Assembly: GCA_012728025.1 (NCBI GenBank) | Contig: JAAYFX010000029.1 | Coordinates: 1 to 14,420, forward strand | DNA: 14,420 nt | Origin: Clostridiales bacterium | GTDB lineage: Bacteria > Bacillota > Clostridia > Oscillospirales > Oscillospiraceae | Direction of reading: 5' to 3' | Shown: positions 1-7,895 of the stretch, piece after piece | How the letters are laid out: each line of letters begins with the position of its first letter | Position numbering within the stretch: position 1 is the stretch's first letter | Translations under genes and position numbers: made by a program | The notes under the pieces: generated by a model | What the model was told of the DNA's origin: nothing | The model's database searches: none | What the model saw: only the letters and a program-made list of their open reading frames with translations

Positions 1-2
1 CT

Positions 3-341
3 TGGGCGGTTTCAAGTCTTGCTCAGGCAGGGGGCATAGCCGCCCTTAAGGAAAAAGAATACGAAATTAGGCTGAAAGAGCTTTTAAAAAAGGAAAAGGC
101 CTATCTTTCCAAGGGGCTTTCGGATGCGGGGCTTAAGGTTTACGGAGGGGCGGCAAACTATTTGTTTTTCCGCTCACCTGATGAAAAGCTCCACCTTAAG
201 CTTCGGGAAAAAGGCATATTAATACGAGACTGCTCAAACTACAAGGGACTCTGTGAGGGGTATTACAGAACGGCAATTCGCCGGCGGGAGGAAAACGAAA
301 AGCTTCTTTCCGCCATAGAAAACGCTTTGAAAGGAAGATAA
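3..341 (+). CDS. cobD: L-threonine-O-3-phosphate decarboxylase CobD, C-terminal part
   Basis: This is the 3' end of a gene that begins upstream of the window; 112 codons remain before the TAA. CobD is a PLP enzyme of the HisC-like aminotransferase fold that decarboxylates L-threonine phosphate to (R)-1-amino-2-propanol phosphate, the linker of the cobalamin nucleotide loop. The visible part runs from WAVSSLAQAGG, a typical segment after the PLP lysine, through ANYLFFR in the small domain to ILIRDCSNYKGL and GYYRTAIR. The IRDCSNY..L...YYR.A.R pattern is characteristic of CobD, and its arginine contacts the substrate carboxylate in the family. HisC is the main alternative, but the DCSNYKGL segment argues against it. 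The PLP lysine is outside the window. One base separates the stop from the cobQ start, so the two are in one operon. Assignment from the C-terminal third only. Confidence 0.88.
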   Translation, partial: WAVSSLAQAGGIAALKEKEYEIRLKELLKKEKAYLSKGLSDAGLKVYGGAANYLFFRSPDEKLHLKLREKGILIRDCSNYKGLCEGYYRTAIRRREENEKLLSAIENALKGR

Positions 342-342
342 G

Positions 343-1839
343 ATGGCAAAGGCAATTATGGTTCAGGGAACAATGTCCAGTGCGGGCAAAAGCCTTATAA
401 CGGCAGGGCTATGCCGTGTTTTCAAGCAGGACGGCTATCGGGTGGCACCTTTTAAAAGTCAGAATATGGCCTTAAACAGCTTTATCACAAAAGACGGTTT
501 TGAAATGGGCAGAGCGCAGGTCATGCAGGCGGAAGCGGCAGGTATAGAGCCTTCGGTTCTTATGAATCCCATTTTGCTAAAGCCCATGAGCGATACGGGA
601 AGTCAGGTTATAGTAAACGGCGAGGTCGTGGGCAATATGAGCGCCGCTGAGTATTTTGCCTACAAAAGAACCCTTGTCCCCCAGATTATGAAGTCCTATG
701 AAGCCCTTTCTAAAGAAAACTACATCATCGTTATAGAAGGGGCCGGCAGTCCTGCGGAAATTAACCTTAAATCAGAGGACATAGTCAACATGGGCATGGC
801 GCAAATGGCCCGCTCTCCTGTGCTTTTGGTGGGTGACATTGACAGAGGCGGTGTTTTTGCAAGTCTCTTCGGCACAGTTCAGCTTTTAGAGCCTTCTGAG
901 AGGGACTATGTGAAGGCATTTATCATAAATAAGTTTCGTGGGGATAAGGGTCTGCTTATGTCGGGAGTGAAGATGCTGGAAGATATGCTTTCAGTCCCCT
1001 CGGCAGGGGTGCTGCCCTACCTTAACCTTGACATTGACGACGAGGATAGCCTTGCCCCAAGACTCGATGCCGCCGGCACAAAGGCCCTTTTGGATATTGC
1101 GGTTATTCGCCTGCCCCACATATCAAACTTCACGGATTTTAACGCCTTAGAGCGCTATGATGGGGTGTCCCTGCGCTATGTTAAAGAGCCAGAGGAGCTT
1201 AAAGTACCTGACCTTCTTATTCTCCCCGGCACGAAAAACACCATGGGTGACCTTTTATGGCTGCGGCAAAGCGGTCTTGAAGCCGCTGTTTTAAAGCTTT
1301 ATGCGGAAAAAGTTCCGATAATCGGCATTTGCGGCGGCTACCAGATGCTTGGAAAAAGCCTTTCAGACCCTCAGGGCATAGAACAGGGGGGCAATCTTCG
1401 GGGCATGGGGCTATTAGATGCGGAAACGGTTTTCAGTTCAGAAAAAACTCGCACAAGGGTGGATGCTGTGGTTGAGCCGATACAAGGCTTTTTCTCTCCC
1501 CTTTCGGGAGCGGATTTTTCCGGCTATGAGATACACATGGGGAAAACAAAGTCACAAAACCCTTCCTTTTCCGCCCTTACAGGGGGGGAAACCTCCCATG
1601 AGGGCAGCGTTTCCGGCAGGGTTTTCGGCAGCTATGTCCATGGGCTTTTTGACGGGGGCAGCCTTGCCTTTAAGCTTATCCGTCTGCTCTATGAAAACAA
1701 GGGTATGTCTGCGGAAGATGTCGCTCCCCTCTCTTTTGAGGAGCACAAAAACCATGAGTATGACAGGCTGGCAGATGCCCTTCGGCAAAACTTATCCATG
1801 GAGCTTATCTACCGCATTTTAGAGGAGGGTATTTCGTGA
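343..1839 (+). CDS. cobQ: Cobyric acid synthase (CobQ/CbiP)
   Basis: A 498-residue glutamine-dependent amidotransferase that amidates the b, d, e and g side chains of adenosylcobyrinic a,c-diamide to give adenosylcobyric acid. The N-terminal half is a dethiobiotin-synthetase-like ATPase with a P-loop variant GTMSSAGKS at about residues 9-17, followed by FKSQNMALNS and the conserved GAGSPAEINL and GDIDRGGVFAS segments. The C-terminal half is a class I (triad) glutaminase-like domain: the nucleophile is Cys330 in IGICGGYQML and the catalytic histidine is His433 in SYVHGLFD. Length is normal for the family (about 490-510). The ATG is supported by GGAAG at 333-337, five bases upstream. The gene follows cobD by one base and overlaps cobO by four bases. 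CobB/CbiA, the related a,c-diamide synthase, was considered, but the QNMALNS segment is CobQ-specific. Confidence 0.97.
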   Translation: MAKAIMVQGTMSSAGKSLITAGLCRVFKQDGYRVAPFKSQNMALNSFITKDGFEMGRAQVMQAEAAGIEPSVLMNPILLKPMSDTGSQVIVNGEVVGNMSAAEYFAYKRTLVPQIMKSYEALSKENYIIVIEGAGSPAEINLKSEDIVNMGMAQMARSPVLLVGDIDRGGVFASLFGTVQLLEPSERDYVKAFIINKFRGDKGLLMSGVKMLEDMLSVPSAGVLPYLNLDIDDEDSLAPRLDAAGTKALLDIAVIRLPHISNFTDFNALERYDGVSLRYVKEPEELKVPDLLILPGTKNTMGDLLWLRQSGLEAAVLKLYAEKVPIIGICGGYQMLGKSLSDPQGIEQGGNLRGMGLLDAETVFSSEKTRTRVDAVVEPIQGFFSPLSGADFSGYEIHMGKTKSQNPSFSALTGGETSHEGSVSGRVFGSYVHGLFDGGSLAFKLIRLLYENKGMSAEDVAPLSFEEHKNHEYDRLADALRQNLSMELIYRILEEGIS

Positions 1840-2357
1840 ATGAGGGGCTAATCCACCTTTACCACGGAAAGGGCAAGGGAAAAACCACTGCCGCCATGGG
1901 TCTGTGTCTACGGGCCTTGGGCAGCGGCAAAAAGGTTGCAGTAATCCAGTTTTTAAAAGACGGCAGCTCCTCGGAGCTTAAGGTTTTAAAAGCCCTTCCC
2001 AATGTAGAAGTGGAAACGGCAAGTAAGACTGTGTTTTCCTTTGCCATGACGGAAAAAGACAGGGAAAAGGCAACTAATGACTGTGCCGAGCTTTTTGAAA
2101 AGGCAAGGCAAATAGCCTTAAACGGCGCCCAAGTTTTGTTGTTGGACGAAATTTGCGCCGCTGTTAAAAAGGGCTTTTTAGACAGTGCAGTTGTGGAGGA
2201 TTTTTTAAAAACCAAGCCTAAAAAGCTTGAAATAATCCTGACAGGTCGGGAACCCTTGGATTTTATGCTGGAGGCGGCCGATTATATAACAGAAATGCTC
2301 TGCCAAAAGCATCCTTATGAAAAGGGGATAAAGGCAAGAGAAGGCATTGAATATTAA
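1836..2357 (+). CDS. cobO: Cob(I)alamin adenosyltransferase, CobO/BtuR type
   Basis: A 173-residue ATP:corrinoid adenosyltransferase that transfers the 5'-deoxyadenosyl group of ATP to the cobalt of reduced corrinoids; cytoplasmic. The sequence opens with HLYHGKGKGKTTAAMG, the unusual P-loop of this family (Lys16, Thr17, Thr18), followed by ALGSGKKVAVIQFLK, the Walker-B-like LLLDEICAA, LTGREP, and the closing signature KAREGIEY. Length matches BtuR/CobO enzymes (about 170-200); the N-terminal helix seen in the enterobacterial form is missing, so the protein starts almost at the P-loop. The start is GTG, overlapping the cobQ stop as GTGA; AGGAGGG at 1823-1829 is well placed and the nearby ATG at 1840 is out of frame. 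PduO and EutT types are structurally unrelated and do not fit. Confidence 0.96.
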   Translation: MNEGLIHLYHGKGKGKTTAAMGLCLRALGSGKKVAVIQFLKDGSSSELKVLKALPNVEVETASKTVFSFAMTEKDREKATNDCAELFEKARQIALNGAQVLLLDEICAAVKKGFLDSAVVEDFLKTKPKKLEIILTGREPLDFMLEAADYITEMLCQKHPYEKGIKAREGIEY

Positions 2358-2384
2358 ATTTAAGTGAAAAGGGGAGAAAAAGCC

Positions 2385-3026
2385 TTGGAACATAAGCTTT
2401 GCAAAATGCTGCCGGAGGAAATTGAAAAGAAAAGCTTTGAAATTATAACAAAGGAGCTGGGAGAGCGTGTCTTTCCTCCGATTTTGGAGCCTATCATAAA
2501 AAGGGTTATACACACAACGGCAGACTTTGAATATGCAGATTCGCTTTACTTTTCCGAAAATGTTGCAGAGCTTGCCATAGAAACCTTAAAGCAGGGAGCA
2601 AGCATTATAACAGACACAAACATGGCAAGGTCAGGCATAAACAAAAAAGCTTTGGAGAGTCTTTCCTGCAAGGTCGAGTGCTTCATGGCAGACCCTAACA
2701 TAGCTTTAGCCGCCAAGGAAAACAAAACCACAAGAGCCGCCGCCGCCGTTGACCATGCCGCAAATCTTGAAGGCAACCTTATTTTTGCCGTTGGCAACGC
2801 ACCAACTGCCCTAATTAGGCTTTATGAGCTGATTTTGGAGGGGAAACTTGCTCCAAAGCTTATAATCGGCGTTCCTGTGGGCTTTGTAAACGTTGTGGAA
2901 AGTAAGGAGCTTATAATGGAAACAAAAATCCCCTGCATAATAGCAAGAGGGCGCAAGGGCGGCAGCAATGTGGCAGCAGCCATCTGCAACGCACTTTTAT
3001 ATGAGGCCGCAGGTCGTGTTATATGA
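2385..3026 (+). CDS. cbiC: Cobalt-precorrin-8 methylmutase CbiC
   Basis: A 213-residue enzyme that moves the C-11 methyl group of (cobalt-)precorrin-8 to C-12, giving cobyrinic acid. Seen in order: RVIHTTADFEYA with the catalytic His43, ITDTNMARSGINK, AVGNAPTALIRL, GVPVGFVNVVESKE and the closing GRKGGSNVAAAICNALLY. All are hallmark blocks of the CbiC/CobH family and the length is typical. I prefer TTG at 2385 as start: GGGGAGAAAA at 2371-2380 is spaced correctly for it, and the protein then has a usual N-terminus. An in-frame GTG at 2364 would add seven residues but has no ribosome binding site. Because the neighbours are anaerobic-pathway genes (cbiMNQO, SirC fusion), the cobalt-containing substrate is inferred rather than metal-free precorrin-8X. 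This is the only corrin-ring rearrangement enzyme here; the rest of the cbi set must lie elsewhere. Confidence 0.95.
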   Translation: MEHKLCKMLPEEIEKKSFEIITKELGERVFPPILEPIIKRVIHTTADFEYADSLYFSENVAELAIETLKQGASIITDTNMARSGINKKALESLSCKVECFMADPNIALAAKENKTTRAAAAVDHAANLEGNLIFAVGNAPTALIRLYELILEGKLAPKLIIGVPVGFVNVVESKELIMETKIPCIIARGRKGGSNVAAAICNALLYEAAGRVI

Positions 3027-3027
3027 G

Positions 3028-3082
3028 AAATCCCTCAGTCAGAAAGAAAGTGACGGGGAGGTTTTTTCCCCCTCAGGGATTT
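3028..3082 (+). other. Hairpin in the cbiC-hemA spacer
   Basis: The 76-base gap between cbiC and the preferred hemA start contains AAATCCCT (3028-3035) and its exact complement AGGGATTT (3075-3082). Between them sits a smaller GGGGA/TCCCC hairpin (3055-3059 with 3067-3071). The outer stem runs into TTTTAAA, so it could act as a weak terminator or RNA processing site that sets expression of the hem half relative to the cob half. Only the base pairing is seen; the role is a guess. Confidence 0.35.
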
Positions 3083-3102
3083 TAAACGGAGAAGCTGTAA
3101 GA

Positions 3103-4548
3103 ATGGATGATACTGTGAATATTCAAATGTCAGGCATAGACCACAGTCTTGCCGATGTTTCAAAAAGGGAATGCTTTGCCCTTCCCCCCCTTCGCCAACG
3201 GGAGATATTTCAAAAGGCCAAGGAAAACGAGGATATACTGGGTCTTGCGATTTTGTCCACCTGCAACAGGACAGAGATATATTTATCTTTAAAAGACGGA
3301 GCTGACCTTGACCCCTTCAAGCTTTTTCTTGAGGACACAGAAGATGGTCAGTACCGCCGCCTTTCGGGAAAGCAGGCTTTCCTGCATTTGGGCAGCCTTT
3401 CCTGCGGTGCCCAGTCACGAATTTTTGGTGAGGAGCAGATTTTAACTCAGGTTAAAGCCGCCATAGCCTTTTCTCGGGAAAATGCCGCCTCGGATAATCT
3501 GCTGGAGGTGTTTTTCCGCAGCGCCATAGCCGCCGCCAAAAGGGTAAGGACTCAAGTGCGTTTTCAGCAATCGGGAAAATCTGTGGCCGAGGCCGCCCGC
3601 CGTGTTTTGGACAGTCGGGACATTGGCAAAAGCGTTCTCGTCATAGGAAACGGCGAGGTGGGAAGGCAAACTGCCGCCGAGCTTTTAAGCTGCGGTTACA
3701 AGGTTAGCATGACAAGGCGGCAATACCGCCACAGTCCTGTGAGCATACCAAAGGGCGTCGAAATTGTGGACTATGACAAGCGCTATGAGGTTATGGGGGG
3801 CTTTGACGCTGTTATAAGTGCAACCACCAGCCCCCATTTTACCGTTTCCAAAGAGCAACTTTTAAAATGCCCAAAAGTACCAAGCCTTTTTATTGACCTT
3901 GCCCTGCCCCGAGACATTGAACCACAAGTGGGCGAAATTGCAGGTTTAACTCTTCTTGACATTGATGAGGTTGCCGATAGCACAGAGCGCTTTGCCCAAA
4001 GGGAAAAGCTTCTTGCAGAAATCGAGCCTTTTCTTCAGCAGGGCTATGAGGAATTTGTCAAATGGAAGCAGGCCGCTGACTGCCCCTTCCCCCCTAATGT
4101 AAAAACTCACTTTCCCCTTTTTATAAACTCTGTGGGGAAAAAGGCCCTTGTGGTAGGCGGCGGGAAAATAGCCGCCAGAAGGGTAAATTCTTTGGCGCAG
4201 TTTTCCTTTGATATATATGTAATCGCACCGGAAATAAGGCAGGAGATATTAAACCTTGAAGAAGACGGGCGGCTAAGCTGTGAAAAAAGAGCCTTCCAAG
4301 ACAGTGACCTTGAGGGTGTCTTTATGGTTTTGGCGGCCACTGACGACAGGGAGGTAAACCACAGGATTTCCGTCTTGGCAAAGCACAGGGGCATTTATGC
4401 AAGCATTGCCGACAAGCGTGAGGAATGTTCCTTTTATTTCCCCGCAATTGCCATGGGAGACGAGGTTACGGCAGGGCTTTGCGGCGACGGAGTTGCCCAC
4501 AGGGCAGCCTCGCAGGCAGCAAAAAAAGTAAGGGAGGTGCTGGATTGA
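3103..4548 (+). CDS. hemA: Glutamyl-tRNA reductase fused to precorrin-2 dehydrogenase (HemA-SirC)
   Basis: A 481-residue fusion. Residues about 1-320 are glutamyl-tRNA reductase, which reduces glutamyl-tRNA to glutamate-1-semialdehyde with NADPH. Visible blocks are MSGIDHSLADVSKRE, the catalytic Cys54 in LSTCNRTEIY, FGEEQILTQVK, the NADPH loop VIGNGEVGRQ and FIDLALPRDI. Residues about 337-481 are a SirC/Met8-type NAD-dependent precorrin-2 dehydrogenase with VVGGGKIAARR (near residues 350-359), VLAATDDREVN and IADKREECSFYFPA, which keeps the aspartate used for catalysis in Met8. The HemA part stops near EEFVKWKQAADCP, so most of the usual C-terminal dimerisation domain is absent and replaced by the SirC domain. 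Start: ATG 3103 has GGAGAAG at 3088-3094. An upstream in-frame ATG at 2968 would overlap cbiC by 59 bases and add a tail unlike HemA. HemA-Met8-like fusions are known in clostridia. No chelatase domain is visible. Confidence 0.94.
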   Translation: MDDTVNIQMSGIDHSLADVSKRECFALPPLRQREIFQKAKENEDILGLAILSTCNRTEIYLSLKDGADLDPFKLFLEDTEDGQYRRLSGKQAFLHLGSLSCGAQSRIFGEEQILTQVKAAIAFSRENAASDNLLEVFFRSAIAAAKRVRTQVRFQQSGKSVAEAARRVLDSRDIGKSVLVIGNGEVGRQTAAELLSCGYKVSMTRRQYRHSPVSIPKGVEIVDYDKRYEVMGGFDAVISATTSPHFTVSKEQLLKCPKVPSLFIDLALPRDIEPQVGEIAGLTLLDIDEVADSTERFAQREKLLAEIEPFLQQGYEEFVKWKQAADCPFPPNVKTHFPLFINSVGKKALVVGGGKIAARRVNSLAQFSFDIYVIAPEIRQEILNLEEDGRLSCEKRAFQDSDLEGVFMVLAATDDREVNHRISVLAKHRGIYASIADKREECSFYFPAIAMGDEVTAGLCGDGVAHRAASQAAKKVREVLD

Positions 4549-5432
4549 ATCATATGGTAATAGCAAGCCGCCAGTCAAAGCTTGCCTTAATTCAGGCAGA
4601 GCAGGTGCGCCTTGCCCTTTCGGCCTTGCACCCTGAAATATCCTTTGAAATAAAAACCTATAAAACCACAGGAGACATGATACTTAATGTCACACTGGAC
4701 AAAATTGGGGGCAAGGGTCTTTTCGTAAAGGAGCTGGAAAGTGCCCTTCTTCGTGGGGATGCCGACCTTTTGGTGCACAGCTTTAAGGATATGCCCATGG
4801 AAACAATGGGGGAAATCCCTGTTGTGGGCGTTACAAAAAGGCAGGACGAGAGAGATGTTTTGGTGCTTCCAAAGGGGCAAAAGGACTGGGACAAAACTAA
4901 GCCTGTCGGCACCTCCAGCAAGAGAAGAAGCCTTCAGCTTAAAAGGCTTTATCCGGAGATAGAAACCCTGCCGGTTCGTGGAAATGTTATAACAAGACTG
5001 CAAAAGCTTGACAGCGGTGAGTTTGGCGCTCTGGTTTTGGCGGCGGCAGGTTTAAAGCGGCTGGGGCTTGAAAACCGCATCAGCAGGTATTTTTCGGTGG
5101 AGGAAATTTTGCCCTCCGCCTGTCAGGGGGCTCTTGCCCTTCAGGCCCGAAGGGATTTTGACAAAAGCCTTTTAGAAGGTCTTCATGACGAGGATACTTT
5201 TTATATAAGCATGGCAGAAAGAGCCTTTGTAAGCAGCCTTGACGGGGGTTGCTCATCCCCTGTTGCCGCTCACGCTGTGATTGAAAATAGTCTCATAAAG
5301 CTTCGTGGGCTTTATGTTTCTCCGGACGAAACGAAGCTCTTTTATGACCACATAGAAGGTGAAAAAGAAAAGGCCGCCGAGCTTGGGGAAAGCCTTGCTC
5401 AGCGCATGAAGGAAGGCGGGTGTGTTGTATGA
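4545..5432 (+). CDS. hemC: Hydroxymethylbilane synthase (porphobilinogen deaminase)
   Basis: A 295-residue enzyme that polymerises four porphobilinogens into hydroxymethylbilane. Blocks in order: IASRQSKLALIQAE, KGLFVKELE, HSFKDMP with the catalytic aspartate, TSSKRRSLQL with the paired substrate-binding arginines, VRGNVITRL, LPSACQGALALQ, and LDGGCSSPVAAHA, whose Cys236 carries the dipyrromethane cofactor. HSFKDMP replaces the commoner HSLKDMP, a conservative change. Length is slightly short but within family range. The start is TTG at 4545, overlapping the hemA stop as TTGA, with AGGGAGG at 4531-4537 seven bases upstream. An in-frame ATG three codons later (4554) is possible but 16 bases from that site. 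The overlap implies translational coupling to hemA-sirC. Confidence 0.96.
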   Translation: MNHMVIASRQSKLALIQAEQVRLALSALHPEISFEIKTYKTTGDMILNVTLDKIGGKGLFVKELESALLRGDADLLVHSFKDMPMETMGEIPVVGVTKRQDERDVLVLPKGQKDWDKTKPVGTSSKRRSLQLKRLYPEIETLPVRGNVITRLQKLDSGEFGALVLAAAGLKRLGLENRISRYFSVEEILPSACQGALALQARRDFDKSLLEGLHDEDTFYISMAERAFVSSLDGGCSSPVAAHAVIENSLIKLRGLYVSPDETKLFYDHIEGEKEKAAELGESLAQRMKEGGCVV

Positions 5433-6904
5433 GCGCTTCCGTATATCTTGTGGGGGCAGGTTCGGGAGATGAGCTTCTTTTAACCATCAAGGGAGAAAAG
5501 ATACTCTCACAAGCCGAGGTTGTGATTTATGACCGACTGGTGGGGGAAGATATTATTGAAATGATTCCTCCCAATGCCGAATCCATAAATGTTGGCAAGC
5601 AGGCAGGACACCACCCTGTGCCCCAAGGCCGCATAAACGAAATTATTTTGGAAAAGGCCCTTGAGGGCAAAAAGGTTGTCCGCTTAAAAGGTGGAGACAG
5701 CTTCCTTTTCGGTCGAGGGGGCGAGGAGCTGGAGCTTTTGCGTGAGCATAATATTCCCTTTCAGGTGGTTCCGGGGCTGCCCTCTCCCGTTGCGGCGGCG
5801 GCCTATGCAGGCATACCCCTTACCCACAGGGATTTTTGCTCCAGCGTTCATTTTATAACCGGTCACAGGAAGGAAAACGGAGCACTGGAAATTGACTATA
5901 AGTCTCTTGTTGCCCTTAATGGCACCTTGGTTTTTCTTATGTCCCTTTCCACCTGTGGGGAAATTATGAAGGGGCTTATAGAGGCAGGACTGCCAGAGGA
6001 AACTGACTGTGCAGTGATTGAAAACGGCACACGCCCCGAACAGCGAAAGTTTATCGGTACTGTCTCAAACATAGAAAAAACGATTGAGCAGGAAGGGGTA
6101 ATCTCACCCGCCCTTATAATCGTTGGTAGGGTCTGCTCACTGTCCAAGGACTTTGACTGGTTTTCTGCCCTGCCCTTACATGGCAAGAAAATACTCACCA
6201 CCTCCCCTTCGGGAACGAGAGGGCGATTGGACGCCCGCCTTAAGGAATTGGGGGCAAAGGTTAAAAACTTGCCTGCCATAAAAAGGCAGGCCTTGGGCTT
6301 TGAGCTTCCCAGCCTTGAGGGGGTAAAGGCCGCAGTTTTCACCTCTCGTGCAGGGGTTGAGATATTTTTCTCGGTTCTTTTCGCCAAGGGATTGGACGCC
6401 CGATATTTCGGCAAAGTCAAGCTTGCAGCCGTTGGCACCGAAACAGCGGCAGTTATGAAAAGCTATGGAATCTTGCCTGATTTAGTGCCGGAAACATATA
6501 ATGGCAAGGCTTTGGCAGAGGCTATGCTTGAAACAGAGCTTGCCAAAAAAGGCGATAAGGTTTTGCTGCTGCGGGCAAAAAAAGCCTCTGTGGAGCTACC
6601 GCAGGTTTTAAAGGCGGCAGGAGTTGAAGTTTCAGATATAGCAATTTATGAAACCCTTTCTTTGCCCATGGGGGAAACAAATCCAACTGACTATGACTGG
6701 CTGACCTTCACCAGCGCAAGCTGTGTGGAAAGCTTTGCCCTAGCTTGTAGTTTAGACGGTTTTAAGGACTTTGCGGCAATACGTGCCCTTTGCATAGGAG
6801 AGCAAACGGCAAAGGCGGCAAAAGCTCTTGGCATGGAAGTACATATTGCGGAAAAAGCCACGCTGGAGTCCATGGCAGATTATTTGCAGGAGGTGAAGCT
6901 GTGA
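5429..6904 (+). CDS. cobA-hemD: Uroporphyrinogen III methyltransferase / uroporphyrinogen III synthase fusion (CobA-HemD)
   Basis: A 491-residue two-domain protein. Residues about 1-240 are the SAM-dependent methylase that makes precorrin-2 from uroporphyrinogen III: YLVGAGSGDELLLTIKG, YDRLV, VRLKGGDSFLFGRGGEEL, PGLPSPVAAAAYAGIPLTHR, and VFLMS. Residues about 250-491 are HemD, which cyclises hydroxymethylbilane with inversion of ring D. It is recognised from ILTTSPSGTRGRLDARLKELG, AVFTSRAGVEIFF, AVGTETAA and the late DWLTFTSASCVESF segment. HemD families are poorly conserved, so this half rests on these motifs and on position in the operon. Two usual prolines are serine here: GAGPGD is GAGSGD and GGDPF is GGDSF. 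The ATG overlaps the hemC stop as ATGA; GGAAGG lies at 5411-5416, somewhat distant. The fusion channels the unstable intermediate from HemC toward precorrin-2 and is common in clostridia. Confidence 0.94.
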   Translation: MSASVYLVGAGSGDELLLTIKGEKILSQAEVVIYDRLVGEDIIEMIPPNAESINVGKQAGHHPVPQGRINEIILEKALEGKKVVRLKGGDSFLFGRGGEELELLREHNIPFQVVPGLPSPVAAAAYAGIPLTHRDFCSSVHFITGHRKENGALEIDYKSLVALNGTLVFLMSLSTCGEIMKGLIEAGLPEETDCAVIENGTRPEQRKFIGTVSNIEKTIEQEGVISPALIIVGRVCSLSKDFDWFSALPLHGKKILTTSPSGTRGRLDARLKELGAKVKNLPAIKRQALGFELPSLEGVKAAVFTSRAGVEIFFSVLFAKGLDARYFGKVKLAAVGTETAAVMKSYGILPDLVPETYNGKALAEAMLETELAKKGDKVLLLRAKKASVELPQVLKAAGVEVSDIAIYETLSLPMGETNPTDYDWLTFTSASCVESFALACSLDGFKDFAAIRALCIGEQTAKAAKALGMEVHIAEKATLESMADYLQEVKL

Positions 6905-7881
6905 TAAAAAGAGCTAGGAGACTAAGGCAGGACGCGGCTATCCGCTCCCTTGCAAGAGAAACAAGGCTTTCCTCTGACAGTCTCATCTTGCCCCTTTTTG
7001 TAAAAGAGGGCGAAAACATAAAAACACCTATCGATGCCATGCCAGAGCAGTTTCAGTTTTCAGCAGACAGGCTTGGGCAGGCCATAGACGAGGGCCTTGA
7101 AGCGGGGGTTAAAAAGTTTTTGCTCTTCGGTCTGCCTGAAAAAAAAGATGCCTTTGGCTCTGATGCCTATGGTGAAAACGGTGTGGTACAAAAGGCTTTG
7201 CGCCGCCTTCGGGAAAGCTATGGCAAAGAAATTTATCTTATAACGGATATTTGTATGTGCGAATACACAGACCACGGTCACTGTGGAATTTTGCATGGGG
7301 ATACTGTTAATAACGACGAAACCCTGTCTTACCTAAGCCTTATTGCCCTGTCCCACGCAAGGGCAGGGGCTGATATGTTAGCCCCTTCAGACATGATGGA
7401 CGGCAGGGTTTTGGCAATAAGACAGGCCTTAGATGGGGAAGGCTTTAATGATATGCCCATAATGTCCTACGCTGTGAAATACGCTTCCGCTTTCTACGGG
7501 CCTTTCAGGCAGGCGGCAGACTCTGCCCCCGCCTTTGGAGACAGGCGGGGCTATCAAATGGACTTTCACAATGTTAGAGAAGCCCTGAAAGAAGCAGGAG
7601 CCGACGAGGCCGAGGGGGCGGATATCCTTATGGTAAAGCCCGCTCTTTCCTATCTGGACGTTATTCTGTCAGTTCGGGAAAACACAAATCTGCCCCTTGC
7701 CGCCTATTCTGTCAGCGGCGAATATTCCATGATAAAAGCGGCGGCAGCCTCAGGATTTTTAGATGAATATAGGCTTATCTGCGAAAGCGCCGTTTCCATC
7801 TTCCGCTCGGGGGCGGACATTCTTATAAGCTATTTCGCAAAGGAGATTTCCGAAGCCATAAGGCGGGGGGACATAGGCTAG
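6901..7881 (+). CDS. hemB: Porphobilinogen synthase (delta-aminolevulinate dehydratase)
   Basis: A 326-residue enzyme that condenses two 5-aminolevulinate molecules to porphobilinogen. The two active-site lysines are visible: Lys193 in MSYAVKYASAFYGPFR and the Schiff-base Lys246 in DILMVKPALSYLD. Cys118, Cys120 and Cys128 in ICMCEYTDHGHCG form the cysteine site of zinc-dependent enzymes, so this is the Zn type rather than the Mg-only type. The N-terminus reads RARRLRQD..IRSLARETRLSSDSLILPLFV as in the family, and the length is standard. The start is GTG at 6901, overlapping the cobA-hemD stop as CTGTGA, with AGGAGG at 6888-6893 seven bases upstream. An ATG far upstream in the same frame lies inside cobA-hemD and is not credible. 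hemL follows after 14 bases. Confidence 0.97.
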   Translation: MIKRARRLRQDAAIRSLARETRLSSDSLILPLFVKEGENIKTPIDAMPEQFQFSADRLGQAIDEGLEAGVKKFLLFGLPEKKDAFGSDAYGENGVVQKALRRLRESYGKEIYLITDICMCEYTDHGHCGILHGDTVNNDETLSYLSLIALSHARAGADMLAPSDMMDGRVLAIRQALDGEGFNDMPIMSYAVKYASAFYGPFRQAADSAPAFGDRRGYQMDFHNVREALKEAGADEAEGADILMVKPALSYLDVILSVRENTNLPLAAYSVSGEYSMIKAAAASGFLDEYRLICESAVSIFRSGADILISYFAKEISEAIRRGDIG

Positions 7882-7895
7882 AAAAGGAGCAAATA

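Noticed and set aside
2968..3102. A longer HemA start at ATG 2968
   Set aside because: It would overlap cbiC by 59 bases and add 45 residues with no HemA similarity; ATG 3103 has a well-spaced GGAGAAG and gives the family N-terminus.
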